In this document: positions 26,169 through 34,531 of the stretch, in pieces
Layout: each line of letters opens with the position of its first letter
Numbering within the stretch: the first letter of the stretch is position 1
Origin: JACKHO01 sp041398745
GTDB taxonomy: Bacteria > Planctomycetota > Planctomycetia > Planctomycetales > Planctomycetaceae
Direction: 5' to 3'
DNA: 64,000 nucleotides
Assembly: GCA_041398745.1 (NCBI GenBank)
Contig: JAWKUB010000002.1
Span: forward strand, 558,001-622,000
Notes under the pieces: model-generated
Told to the model about the DNA's origin: nothing
The model's input: only the letters and a program-made list of their open reading frames with translations
Database searches by the model: none
Translations under genes and position numbers: made by a program

Positions 26169-27896
26169 ATGCCCGAAACCGTTTCCGTCACCCGTCCACA
26201 GCGCTGGGATCATCCGTTCTCGTTCGACCTGAATCCGTCCAGCCCCGTGACCGATTCGATGATCGACGAATGGTTGACCCGGCCGCCGTTCAATCAAATG
26301 GACGAGACCGGGTTTCGCAAATCGATGTCGCTGCGTGATTTGCTGAAGAACGATGCCCGACTCATGTCGTATCAGTCCGGGGACATCATTGTGCGTCGTG
26401 GGGATTGGGGAAACTCTGCGTTTTTCATTCTGAATGGGAGTGTCAGAGCGGAAGTTGAGTCCGCTGATTCATCTATTCCGCCATCGATGCTGGGGCGACA
26501 GCCAACCCGGAAACGCACGCTATTCGAATCGATTGCACAGCTCTGGAAGACCGCGTCCGCTCCAGAATCTCGCAGTCGTTTCACGCCGAATGACTCCCGA
26601 ATTGGTAGTCGCGGACAGGGAGGCCAGACCCGAGTCTTCCTGCAAGACTTGCCCGCCGTGTTGCGTGGGTATCGCACCGAAACCATTCCGCCTGGACAAT
26701 GGTTCGGCGAACTTTCAGCACTTGGCCGCACGCCCCGCACGGCAACAGTGTTTGCCGAGGGACCAGCGCAATTGCTCGAATTACGCTGGCAAGGCTTACG
26801 AGACCTCATGCGGTTCGACCGCAACAACGCCATTCGCACCGATGTGGAAACCTCGTTCCGGGAACATGCGTTGGAAGAGTTCCTCCGCAATCACCCGGTG
26901 TTCCAGGGATTGTCCGACGAGAAACTCAAAGTCCTGATGGACCACGCGGAGTTTCGGACCTTTGGCGAATACGACTCTCCCAAGCCGTTCAAAGAACTTG
27001 CGAAGCAAGGCTTCGAAGACAACTTCGAGTCGGAGGCACTCATTCTCGAAGAAGGGCATTATCCGAATGATGTCTTCTTTGTGCGAAGCGGACTTGCACG
27101 GCTTACGGTCAAACATCATCACGGTCACCGGACCGTCGGCTACCTGACGCCCGGACACGCCTACGGATTCCACGAAGTTGCCGCTAGCTCTGCCGGAGAG
27201 TCGGTCCCTTATCAATGTTCGGTTCGAGCTATCAGCTTTCTCAGCGGCCTCCTCATTCCGACACCTGTTGTCGAGTCGGTCCTGCTCGAGACGGACGAAA
27301 ACCGGCAGTCAACTTCTGTGCTGCCAATTGTTCCGGTGCCCACGATTAAGGGAGACGCAGTCCCCGAGCCCCTCCTGGAATTCCTCGTCGAGGAACGCTT
27401 CGTGCAGGCAACGGCAGCGATGGTCATTGACCTGGACCGCTGTGTGCGCTGCGATGATTGTGTCAGGGCTTGTGCGACGGCCCATGACGGGAATCCCCGC
27501 TTCGTGCGGCATGGCCCCATTCACGGACATCACATGCTCGCGAATGCCTGCCTGCACTGTGTTGATCCCGTGTGCATGGTGGAATGTCCGACCGGTGCCA
27601 TTCATCGCGAGTTTGCGTCCGGAAATGTGGTGATTAGTGAATCATCCTGCATCGGCTGTGCACAGTGTGCGAACAACTGCCCGTATGATGCCATTCGCAT
27701 GGTCCAAATTACTGATCAGAACGGACAGCTCATTGTGGATGATCGAAATGGTCGTCCGCTCACGCAGGCGACGAAGTGCGATTTGTGTCTCGATCAACTT
27801 GGAGGACCGGCCTGCCAAAACGCCTGCGCACATGATGCCTTGCGGCGAGTTGATTTGAGCGACGTGCAGCAACTCCAGGAGGTGTTTGCACGATGA
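26169..27896 (+). CDS. Cyclic-nucleotide-binding domains fused to a four-cluster [4Fe-4S] ferredoxin domain
   Basis: 575 residues, no signal peptide and so cytoplasmic. Domain 1 (about 60-215) is a CNB domain with a 70-residue insertion; it keeps the phosphate-binding cassette FGELSALGRTPRTATVFA with its Glu and Arg. Domain 2 (about 235-390) is a second CNB-like domain with a degenerate cassette (YGFHEVAASSAGES). From residue 418 there is an NrfC/DmsB-like ferredoxin domain with four cysteine sets: CVRCDDCVRAC, CLHCVDPVCMVEC, CIGCAQCANNC and CDLCLDQ...CQNAC. No DNA-binding helix-turn-helix is seen, so this is not a Crp/Fnr regulator. The next gene, a b-type cytochrome, starts on an ATGA overlap, so the two products probably form one complex. 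A nucleotide-gated electron-transfer subunit is plausible but is inference. Confidence 0.88.
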   Translation: MPETVSVTRPQRWDHPFSFDLNPSSPVTDSMIDEWLTRPPFNQMDETGFRKSMSLRDLLKNDARLMSYQSGDIIVRRGDWGNSAFFILNGSVRAEVESADSSIPPSMLGRQPTRKRTLFESIAQLWKTASAPESRSRFTPNDSRIGSRGQGGQTRVFLQDLPAVLRGYRTETIPPGQWFGELSALGRTPRTATVFAEGPAQLLELRWQGLRDLMRFDRNNAIRTDVETSFREHALEEFLRNHPVFQGLSDEKLKVLMDHAEFRTFGEYDSPKPFKELAKQGFEDNFESEALILEEGHYPNDVFFVRSGLARLTVKHHHGHRTVGYLTPGHAYGFHEVAASSAGESVPYQCSVRAISFLSGLLIPTPVVESVLLETDENRQSTSVLPIVPVPTIKGDAVPEPLLEFLVEERFVQATAAMVIDLDRCVRCDDCVRACATAHDGNPRFVRHGPIHGHHMLANACLHCVDPVCMVECPTGAIHREFASGNVVISESSCIGCAQCANNCPYDAIRMVQITDQNGQLIVDDRNGRPLTQATKCDLCLDQLGGPACQNACAHDALRRVDLSDVQQLQEVFAR

Positions 27897-28720
27897 CCGG
27901 GCCGCAGCAACGACGCATGGGTTGGATTCTGGTCGGAATGCTGGTCGCGACTGCGCTCTGGATTACCAACCACATTCTAATAGCCGCTCACATCCGTACT
28001 CCGTTTTATTCTGGTTGGTTGTTGCTGGCGATGGTCGTTTTCCTCGCTGCCTTCGGCGTGCGAAAGAAACTGACATTTCTGCCACCAACATTGATTTTCG
28101 GAGGAAACGCGGCCACCTGGTTACGGTGTCACATCTTTATGGGACTGCTGTCCGCCGCCGTCTTTGGACTTCACGCGGGTTTCCGATTACCAACGGGTTT
28201 TGTCGAGACAACCTTGGCCGCACTGTTCCTGGGAACGTTTCTAAGCGGCGTGGCGGGACTGATTCTGTCGCGCGTTGTTCCCGCCCGTCTTACTTCGCGC
28301 GGCGAGGAAGTATTGTTTGAACGCATCCCCATGTTTCGCAGCCGCCTGCGAACCGAAGTAGAAGAGTTGGTTGCCGCCGCTGCCGAAAAGTCCGGCGACT
28401 CGGCCCTGATCGAATTCTATGAAACGCATCTGAAAGAATTCTTCTCCGGGCCGAAACACCTTCTGGAACATCTCATTGCCAACAAGCGGCCCCGTCGCCG
28501 TCTGTTGCAGCACGCAGAAAACTGTCGTCGATTCCTGAGTGATCCCGAGCACGCGCAGCTGGACCGAATTACTCAACTCATTCAAATGAAGGATGACCTC
28601 GATTTTCACCTCGCCTTGCAGGGGGCTCTGAAGGCGTGGCTCTTCGTCCATTTGCCACTGACCTGCGGCCTTCTGATTGTCGCCGTGTTTCACTTATTGT
28701 TAGTCCACGCATTCACCTGA
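27893..28720 (+). CDS. b-type cytochrome membrane subunit
   Basis: 275 residues with about five helices (11-33, 40-55, 78-98, 104-126, 246-272) and a soluble helical stretch between 130 and 240. Histidines H80/H94 in one helix and H253/H267 in another are each 14 apart, the spacing used for the two b hemes of cytochrome b; H27 and H33 are extra candidates. Its ATG overlaps the stop of the ferredoxin-fusion gene by 4 bases. It is the likely route by which electrons cross the membrane between the cytoplasmic iron-sulfur protein and the periplasmic multiheme cytochromes. Not a recognised named family. Confidence 0.75.
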   Translation: MTGPQQRRMGWILVGMLVATALWITNHILIAAHIRTPFYSGWLLLAMVVFLAAFGVRKKLTFLPPTLIFGGNAATWLRCHIFMGLLSAAVFGLHAGFRLPTGFVETTLAALFLGTFLSGVAGLILSRVVPARLTSRGEEVLFERIPMFRSRLRTEVEELVAAAAEKSGDSALIEFYETHLKEFFSGPKHLLEHLIANKRPRRRLLQHAENCRRFLSDPEHAQLDRITQLIQMKDDLDFHLALQGALKAWLFVHLPLTCGLLIVAVFHLLLVHAFT

Positions 28721-28799
28721 CCGAGCATGCCTTCCAACCCACACATCCTTAACAAGTGAAGATCCAAAAGTAGATTTCCAATTGATCTGCAGTCACATG

Positions 28800-28865
28800 G
28801 TGAGCCGAAGGCCTTAAGGCCTCGGGCCATTTGTCTGGCCCGACCGCTTACGCGTCGCGGCTCAC
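28800..28865. repeat. Structured intergenic element (outer stem with three internal hairpins)
   Basis: Outer arms GTGAGCCG (28800-28807) and CGGCTCAC (28858-28865) are perfectly complementary. Inside are the palindrome AGGCCTTAAGGCCT (28809-28822), the hairpin TCGGGCC/GGCCCGA (28822-28828 with 28837-28843) and CCGC/GCGG (28844-28847 with 28857-28860). It lies in the 188-base gap of the redox operon, just before the 10-heme gene, and looks like a cloverleaf-forming repeat. Only one full copy was seen in the window. Confidence 0.75.
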
Positions 28866-28908
28866 GAACGAAAACAAATCGGAAGATTGCTTCCAACATG
28901 AGACCGGA

Positions 28909-30885
28909 ATGACCGACCCGCTGCAGGAATTTGGCTGGAAAAAGAGTGCGTACGAACGCCCCTCGGACATGTGGGTCTGCGGGCAGGCGTGCGATGGAAC
29001 TCCCTGCGCATTCGGTCCTACTTCCAAGGGGCAATGTCAGCATCGTTCGGCGTGCGTCCCTAAGTCGAATGGGCGGGAATTTTTTTGCCAGCGGCCAGCG
29101 CATTTGGGCGGTAAGTGTGCTGAAGGTCCGCTGGAAAATGGGGCCTGCCCGAACGAATTTCCGCAGTGCAAACCACGCCATAGTCTGCTCTATTTCCGCA
29201 GAATTGTCGTTGGCCTGTCAGCGGCACTCAGTCTGGCAATGTGTTTGCTGCTATGGAGCGGAGAATCGACGGAAGCCATTTCGCCTGGGCCACTCACCTC
29301 GCACCATGCGTCAAGCGACGTAACGTGTCAGAGTTGCCACACTGCGGCGACGGGAGACTGGACATCGAAAGTTCTGGAACACACCACACCACTGAATGAC
29401 TCAGCACTCTGTATGAATTGTCATACGGAACTGGGTGAGAACCCATTACTCTCACATGGGCTTGCCGCAAAAACGTGGGAGACGAACAACGCGACGACCA
29501 ATTCGAAAACTGGAAGCACGCCGTTCCTCCTTCAGGTAAGTACCGCCCTCACCGACCACAATCCTCACAAGAAGCATGCGTGCAGTGAGTGTCATCAGGA
29601 ACACCATGGGGCGAAGCACGACATGGTCTCCATGACGAACAATCAGTGCCAGTCATGCCATCAGCAGCAATTCGAAAGTTTCGAACATGGCCATCCAGAA
29701 TTTGACCATACGCCCCAGCCGGGAAGCATCAGGTTCGACCATGCCGCCCACTTCAAACGGTACTTCCTTGACGACGCAACCCGTCTCACGCCCGACGCGT
29801 TAGCACCTACGGACTGTCAGGCATGCCATCAGGCGAGTGATGACCGTAGCAACATGCTGACTCGAGGATTCGAACAAATGTGCTCGGCGTGCCACGAACG
29901 CGACATCAAAGACCGAGACTATCCCGGGATTGCATTCTTTCAACTTCCCGCGTCTGCGGGTGACGAAATAGGCGAATGGCCGACGGCTCAGCAATCAGCG
30001 GGAACGGAGATTCCAGGATTCATGCAGCTCCTGTTGGACGGTCGTCCGGCTGATTCTGACTGGGAAATCAAGGAACTGTTGCACGACATAGTCCGCCGAG
30101 GCCAGCCGGCCATCGATGAAAAACTTGCCGACAATCTGAAACCGTTTGGCCAGATGGAGCCCTCCATCATTTCGGCCCTGACGCACGCTCAACAGGTCTG
30201 GTTCCCCAATCTTCATGACGAAATTACGCAGCACCGCGAGGGAATGGCGGTCGGAAGCTCGGCGGTCGATGTTCCGAAGGCGAACCTGACCGCGCCGCAA
30301 GAAGAAATTGGCGGAGGCTGGTACGTCCGACACGATGACTTGTCCGTGCGCTACCGTACCATTGGCCACGCTGATCCCATAGCCCGCCTCTGGCTGGAAC
30401 AGACGCTGAAACTGCGTGGAAACGTCGATTCTGTCCCTGACGCTGATCCCATTCTGGCGATGAGCGAAATCCTGGCGAATCCCACAGGGTCAGGCAGTGA
30501 GGCGGCACCTGTGCCGGTGGCCTCGGGGCGGTGCCTCTCCTGTCACGCGGTAACCCGCGACCCGGTCACCAGCGAACTCTCGATTGCCTGGTCGTCAGCA
30601 CCAACGCGAGTCGGCCAGCATTCGCTCACACAATTTTCGCATGCTCCGCACGTACATGAGACATCCAATGTCGTCTGCCAGACGTGCCATGCCCTGGAGG
30701 ATGCCGTTCCACAACTTCAAAAAACCTCGCCAGAACTGTTGACCAGCATTTTGAAAGGCAATTCGGAGCCATCATCTATCACCTGCGGAATTCACGGCGT
30801 TTCCATGAATTCCTGCATCAAATGCCATTCGTCGCAGAGCAAACTGGACAATTGTCTGCAGTGCCACCGCTATCACGCCCGATGA
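28909..30885 (+). CDS. Membrane-anchored decaheme cytochrome c with N-terminal cysteine-repeat domain
   Basis: 658 residues from ATG 28909. Residues 20-93 hold nine cysteines in two similar units (about PC-x2-GP-x3-G-x-C-x5-C-x-P) that would lie in the cytoplasm. A transmembrane helix follows (about 98-120), then a periplasmic part with ten CXXCH motifs: CQSCH, CMNCH, CSECH, CQSCH, CQACH, CSACH in the first half and CLSCH, CQTCH, CIKCH, CLQCH near the C-terminus, separated by a 230-residue heme-free stretch. The frame is open back to 28831 but the upstream part lies in the structured element. The cytoplasmic cysteine units could bind a metal or iron-sulfur cluster. Confidence 0.88.
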   Translation: MTDPLQEFGWKKSAYERPSDMWVCGQACDGTPCAFGPTSKGQCQHRSACVPKSNGREFFCQRPAHLGGKCAEGPLENGACPNEFPQCKPRHSLLYFRRIVVGLSAALSLAMCLLLWSGESTEAISPGPLTSHHASSDVTCQSCHTAATGDWTSKVLEHTTPLNDSALCMNCHTELGENPLLSHGLAAKTWETNNATTNSKTGSTPFLLQVSTALTDHNPHKKHACSECHQEHHGAKHDMVSMTNNQCQSCHQQQFESFEHGHPEFDHTPQPGSIRFDHAAHFKRYFLDDATRLTPDALAPTDCQACHQASDDRSNMLTRGFEQMCSACHERDIKDRDYPGIAFFQLPASAGDEIGEWPTAQQSAGTEIPGFMQLLLDGRPADSDWEIKELLHDIVRRGQPAIDEKLADNLKPFGQMEPSIISALTHAQQVWFPNLHDEITQHREGMAVGSSAVDVPKANLTAPQEEIGGGWYVRHDDLSVRYRTIGHADPIARLWLEQTLKLRGNVDSVPDADPILAMSEILANPTGSGSEAAPVPVASGRCLSCHAVTRDPVTSELSIAWSSAPTRVGQHSLTQFSHAPHVHETSNVVCQTCHALEDAVPQLQKTSPELLTSILKGNSEPSSITCGIHGVSMNSCIKCHSSQSKLDNCLQCHRYHAR

Positions 30886-30945
30886 TTCAGGGTTTTGGAA
30901 CACGTAGCACCTGAGCATGCGCCGACGGTCTGACCTTCTGGACCA

Positions 30946-32133
30946 TTAACCGCCATTGATTTCATCGAGGAGCTGTTGCACTTTGGTTTCCAGCAAACCA
31001 GTGAGTTCCTGGACGCGGCCTTTTTTGCCTTCCTCATGCTCGATGGGAATTGGTTCGCCAAATCTGATGGTCACGCGGCGGCGCGCGTGAACGGTCGGAA
31101 GAGCGACGTCGAGGACATCTTCTTCCAGTTTGTCGACTGTTTCGGCAATGCGTTCCTGTGTGGGATTGATTCGCAAATAGTTGCCGGGATAGCTGTAAAG
31201 CTGTGTGGCGAAAAACAAATCTTCCAAATGGTGCCGCAGCCTCTCTGCCTCGGCGTCCTGAACTTCGGCCTCTTCTAACGCTGCAATGGTTCGGCGTCGC
31301 AAATCTTTGACGACCTCTGGAATCGGTGCCTCGCTGTCGGGACGCTCGAAGGCTTCGCCAACGCGGCGTAAAACACTTCGTGCGAGAAATTGAATCCTTT
31401 CCTGGATGTCGCCATGCTGCACATGGCCGAACTCTTCGACTTCCTTGATGCACAGAATGGTGCGTGCAATTCGCAGAATTCGATCAACAAAATCCAATTC
31501 CGTCGCCGGACGCAACAGAATGCGCCGCTCAATGCGGGCCAGTACGGATTTCAAACTTTCTGTAGGATCGCCGACGTAGTGAAACTTGATGGCACATGGA
31601 ATGGCAACGAGGTCGCGCGGGCTTTTTCGGGCTGCCGTAAGTGCAATGGCTGCAGGTCCTTCGCGGAACGGCATGACACGGTCGTTGCTATGGTGAATAT
31701 CGCCTTCGGGAAAAATCACCAGGGGTGCGGCCCCTGCATGCAGCAGCGAAATGGCATGGCGAAACGCCCGTAAATCTGTCGCTTCACGATCAACGCTGAA
31801 GCAGCCGTGCCGCTGCAAGCTCCAGCGCACGAAGGGATGCGACATGCCGAAGACCTGCCAGGCGGTCATGAACTGGACGAGCACGCCCATTGGTTCCAGG
31901 CCCGTGAACAAGCAGTTTGAGTCATAATGCGTCGAATGATTCGGCGTAATCATTACGCCCTCGCCCCGTCGTTGGGCCTCAATGACCACCTCAGCGTTCT
32001 GGAGCGTGACCTCGTCAACTTGCTGCTTTTTCGTCAATTCCCACAAACGATAGGGACGACACAACCAAACCCACCAGCGGTTCAGCTTCGACTCCCACCA
32101 ATGCGGAGGCGTTTGAAACGGTTGACGATTCAT
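30946..32133 (-). CDS. PlsC-type 1-acyl-glycerophosphate acyltransferase family protein
   Basis: 395 residues from ATG 32131-32133 (a GTG at 32166 is also possible). Acyltransferase motif I is NHSTHYDS (HxxxxD) and motif III is VIFPEGDIHH. It lacks clear transmembrane helices at the N-terminus but has an aromatic-rich amphipathic start (WWESKLNRWWVWL). The C-terminal 180 residues are helical and not part of the basic PlsC fold. A role in phospholipid or lipid A-type acylation at the membrane is likely; the acyl acceptor is unknown. Convergent with the decaheme gene. Confidence 0.85.
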   Translation of the reverse strand: MNRQPFQTPPHWWESKLNRWWVWLCRPYRLWELTKKQQVDEVTLQNAEVVIEAQRRGEGVMITPNHSTHYDSNCLFTGLEPMGVLVQFMTAWQVFGMSHPFVRWSLQRHGCFSVDREATDLRAFRHAISLLHAGAAPLVIFPEGDIHHSNDRVMPFREGPAAIALTAARKSPRDLVAIPCAIKFHYVGDPTESLKSVLARIERRILLRPATELDFVDRILRIARTILCIKEVEEFGHVQHGDIQERIQFLARSVLRRVGEAFERPDSEAPIPEVVKDLRRRTIAALEEAEVQDAEAERLRHHLEDLFFATQLYSYPGNYLRINPTQERIAETVDKLEEDVLDVALPTVHARRRVTIRFGEPIPIEHEEGKKGRVQELTGLLETKVQQLLDEINGG

Positions 32134-32237
32134 CAAGCACGCATGATGGATGGGGTGGGGACTCACTGGACGGCGAGGTACGATTCTCTACCATCTGAGT
32201 GAGTCACGCAATTGGAACCTCAAACAGGAACGGATTT

Positions 32238-33185
32238 GTGGAAACACGCACGCTTGGGCAAACAGGGCTGGAACTGCCCATTCTCAGTTTCGGAGCCTCG
32301 TCGCTGGGGCAGGAATTTCGGCAGGTTGATCTCTCAGAGGCCCTGAAGTCGGTGCACGTCGCCCTTGAATGCGGAATGAATTTCATCGACACGTCCCCTT
32401 TCTACGGTCGCGGCATGTCGGAAGTGCTGCTGGGAACAGCTCTACGGGGCATACCGCGGGACAGCTATCTCCTGGGCTCCAAACTCGGTCGGTATGCGGG
32501 ACAACACTTCGACTTCTCGGCCCGCCGCGTGGTCGAGAGTGTCGACATCAGCCTCGAAAGGATGGGTGTCGACCATTTGGACATTATGCTCTGTCACGAC
32601 ATTGAATTTGTCGACATGCAGCAAATCGTCGATGAAACATTGCCCGCACTCCGTAAGATTCAGGAGCAGGGGAAGGTCCGGTTCATTGGGGTCAGCGGCT
32701 ATCCCATGAAAATGTTCAAGTTCGTTCTTGATCAAACGGACTTGGACGTCGTCCTCTCGTACAACCACTATACGCTGCAGAACACCATGTACGGCGATTT
32801 GGTGCCTTACCTGAAATCCAGGAATGTGGGCATTATGAACGCCGCCCCGTTCTCGGCCCGCCTACTGACGAACGCCCCGCTTCCCCCCTGGCACAAGGCC
32901 ACGCCACTGGTTCGCGAAACCGCCGCGAAAGCCGCGCAGATGTGTACAGAGCGAGGCAGTGACATTGCCAAATTGGCTCTGCAGTTCTCTGTTGCAAACC
33001 CCGATATGACGACTTGTATAACTGGCAGCGCAAATCCTCAACGCGTCAGGCAATGGGCGGACTGGATCAAAGAACCACTCGACCAGGAACTGCTGGCAGA
33101 TGTCCAGGACGTCCTGAAACCCATCCACAACTGGTTCTACATTGAAGGTCGACCGGAGAATAACGATCCTCAGCCAACGAAGTAG
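32238..33185 (+). CDS. Aldo/keto reductase (L-galactose dehydrogenase-like)
   Basis: 315 residues from GTG 32238, which has AGGA at 32226-32229 at good spacing and matches the usual family start ETRTLGQTGLELP. The frame is open to a GTG at 32199. Catalytic tetrad residues can be placed: Asp in NFIDTSPFYG, Tyr in the same block, Lys in LLGSKLGRY and His in IMLCHDIEF. The HDIEF block and the rest resemble plant-type L-galactose dehydrogenase. NAD(P)-dependent oxidoreduction of a sugar or aldehyde in the cytoplasm. Divergent from the acyltransferase; an intrinsic terminator follows. Confidence 0.9.
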   Translation: METRTLGQTGLELPILSFGASSLGQEFRQVDLSEALKSVHVALECGMNFIDTSPFYGRGMSEVLLGTALRGIPRDSYLLGSKLGRYAGQHFDFSARRVVESVDISLERMGVDHLDIMLCHDIEFVDMQQIVDETLPALRKIQEQGKVRFIGVSGYPMKMFKFVLDQTDLDVVLSYNHYTLQNTMYGDLVPYLKSRNVGIMNAAPFSARLLTNAPLPPWHKATPLVRETAAKAAQMCTERGSDIAKLALQFSVANPDMTTCITGSANPQRVRQWADWIKEPLDQELLADVQDVLKPIHNWFYIEGRPENNDPQPTK

Positions 33186-33219
33186 GTCGGAACAGACGGC
33201 TGTATTGCAATCTCTCCTT

Positions 33220-33254
33220 CTGGAGAGCAAGATCTCGCTGCTCTCCAGTTCTTT
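33220..33254 (+). terminator. Intrinsic terminator after the aldo/keto reductase gene, with a competing upstream arm
   Basis: Perfect 10-pair stem CTGGAGAGCA (33220-33229) with TGCTCTCCAG (33239-33248) and then TTCTTT. The left arm can instead pair with CTCTCC at 33212-33217 to make a TTCT-loop hairpin, so two structures exclude each other. Confidence 0.7.
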
Positions 33255-33280
33255 CACGTTCACCAAACCGGAACAAACGT

Positions 33281-34396
33281 ATGTCCGACTCATGGATTGC
33301 CGACCGGATGCGTCTGATTGATGCCTCGGGAATTCGTAAAGTGTTCGACCTCGCGGCGAACATGCAGGACCCCGTCAACCTCAGCATTGGGCAGCCACAC
33401 TTTGATACGCCGGAGCCTGTGAAGGCGGCGATGCATAAAGCCGTGGACGAAGGGAAGAATGCCTACAGCCAGACCCAGGGAATCAAGCCGCTGCTGGAGC
33501 TCATCCAGGGCAGCATCGACGAAGAGTATGGTCACGCTGACCGAAAGGCCTTCGTGACCAGTGGAACCAGCGGAGCGCTGATGCTGACGCTGTGTACGCT
33601 GGTGAATCCCGGGGATGAAGTCATTGTGTTCGATCCCTGGTTCGTCATGTACAAGCACTTGACGACACTTGCGGGCGGCAAGTTCGTGCAGGTGAGCACC
33701 TACCCGGACTTCCGCATCGACATTTCTAAGGTAGAAGCGGCCATTACAGACCGCACTAAGGTCATTCTGTTCAACAGCCCGGCAAATCCCACTGGGGCGG
33801 TGGCTTCAGGAGAAGAGGTCAAACAATTGGCAGAATTGTGTCGCGACCGCAACATTGCGCTCGTCAGTGATGAAATCTACCGTGCCTTCTGTTTCGACCG
33901 TCCGTTTGTCAGCCCTGCGAAGTACAACGACCAGACCATTGTTATCGATGGATTCAGCAAGTCACATTCCATGACAGGTTGGCGCGTAGGCTGGTGTCAC
34001 GGACCCGCTCATATTGTGCAGCAAATGATGAAGCTGCAGCAGTTCACTTTTGTTTGCGCTCCACATCCTGCTCAATGGGCTGCCATTGAGGCATGGAATT
34101 ATGACGTCACGAAGTGGGTGGATGAGTACCGAGAGAAGCGAGATTTCCTAAGGAATGAACTCTCCTCTCACTTCGATGTTCACGGCGCCGAGGGAGCGTT
34201 TTACATGTTTCTTCCCGCGCCCGGAGGATCGGGCACGGAGTTTGTGAAGCGTGCCATTGAGAACAACTTACTCATCATTCCGGGGAATGTTTTCAGCCCC
34301 ACGGACACGCACTTCCGCATTTCGTACGCCGCGAGCCAGGAAACGCTGGCGAAAGGTGCGGAAATCCTTCGCAAGCTGGCCGCTAGTATGACGTAG
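33281..34396 (+). CDS. Class I/II PLP-dependent aminotransferase
   Basis: 371 residues. Fold-type I aminotransferase: VNLSIGQPHFDTP at the start, FVTSGTSGALMLTL, FNSPANPTGAV, LVSDEIYRAFCF, and the PLP-lysine motif IDGFSKSHSMTGWRVGW. The last arginine (THFRISYA) binds the substrate carboxylate. Transfers the amino group of an amino acid to a 2-oxo acid; specificity (aspartate, alanine or aromatic) cannot be decided by reading. ATG 33281 follows GGAAC. It is downstream of the aldo/keto reductase and its terminator. Confidence 0.92.
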   Translation: MSDSWIADRMRLIDASGIRKVFDLAANMQDPVNLSIGQPHFDTPEPVKAAMHKAVDEGKNAYSQTQGIKPLLELIQGSIDEEYGHADRKAFVTSGTSGALMLTLCTLVNPGDEVIVFDPWFVMYKHLTTLAGGKFVQVSTYPDFRIDISKVEAAITDRTKVILFNSPANPTGAVASGEEVKQLAELCRDRNIALVSDEIYRAFCFDRPFVSPAKYNDQTIVIDGFSKSHSMTGWRVGWCHGPAHIVQQMMKLQQFTFVCAPHPAQWAAIEAWNYDVTKWVDEYREKRDFLRNELSSHFDVHGAEGAFYMFLPAPGGSGTEFVKRAIENNLLIIPGNVFSPTDTHFRISYAASQETLAKGAEILRKLAASMT

Positions 34397-34516
34397 TCGG
34401 TGTCAGCTGTCTGGGAGCCCCGTTGCTTGACACTGTCCTGCTCCTGCAGAATGATACCGCCCCAGAATGAATTCTCCCGCGGCACGCCCGTGGAATCCCC
34501 AATTGAACGTCGCGGT

Positions 34517-34531
34517 GGAGGTAAGCAAATG
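34517..34531 (+). promoter_or_regulatory. Strong ribosome-binding site of prfB
   Basis: GGAGG at 34517-34521 lies 7 bases before ATG 34529. This fixes the prfB start upstream of the frameshift, well before the long zero-frame ORF at 34647. Confidence 0.85.
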
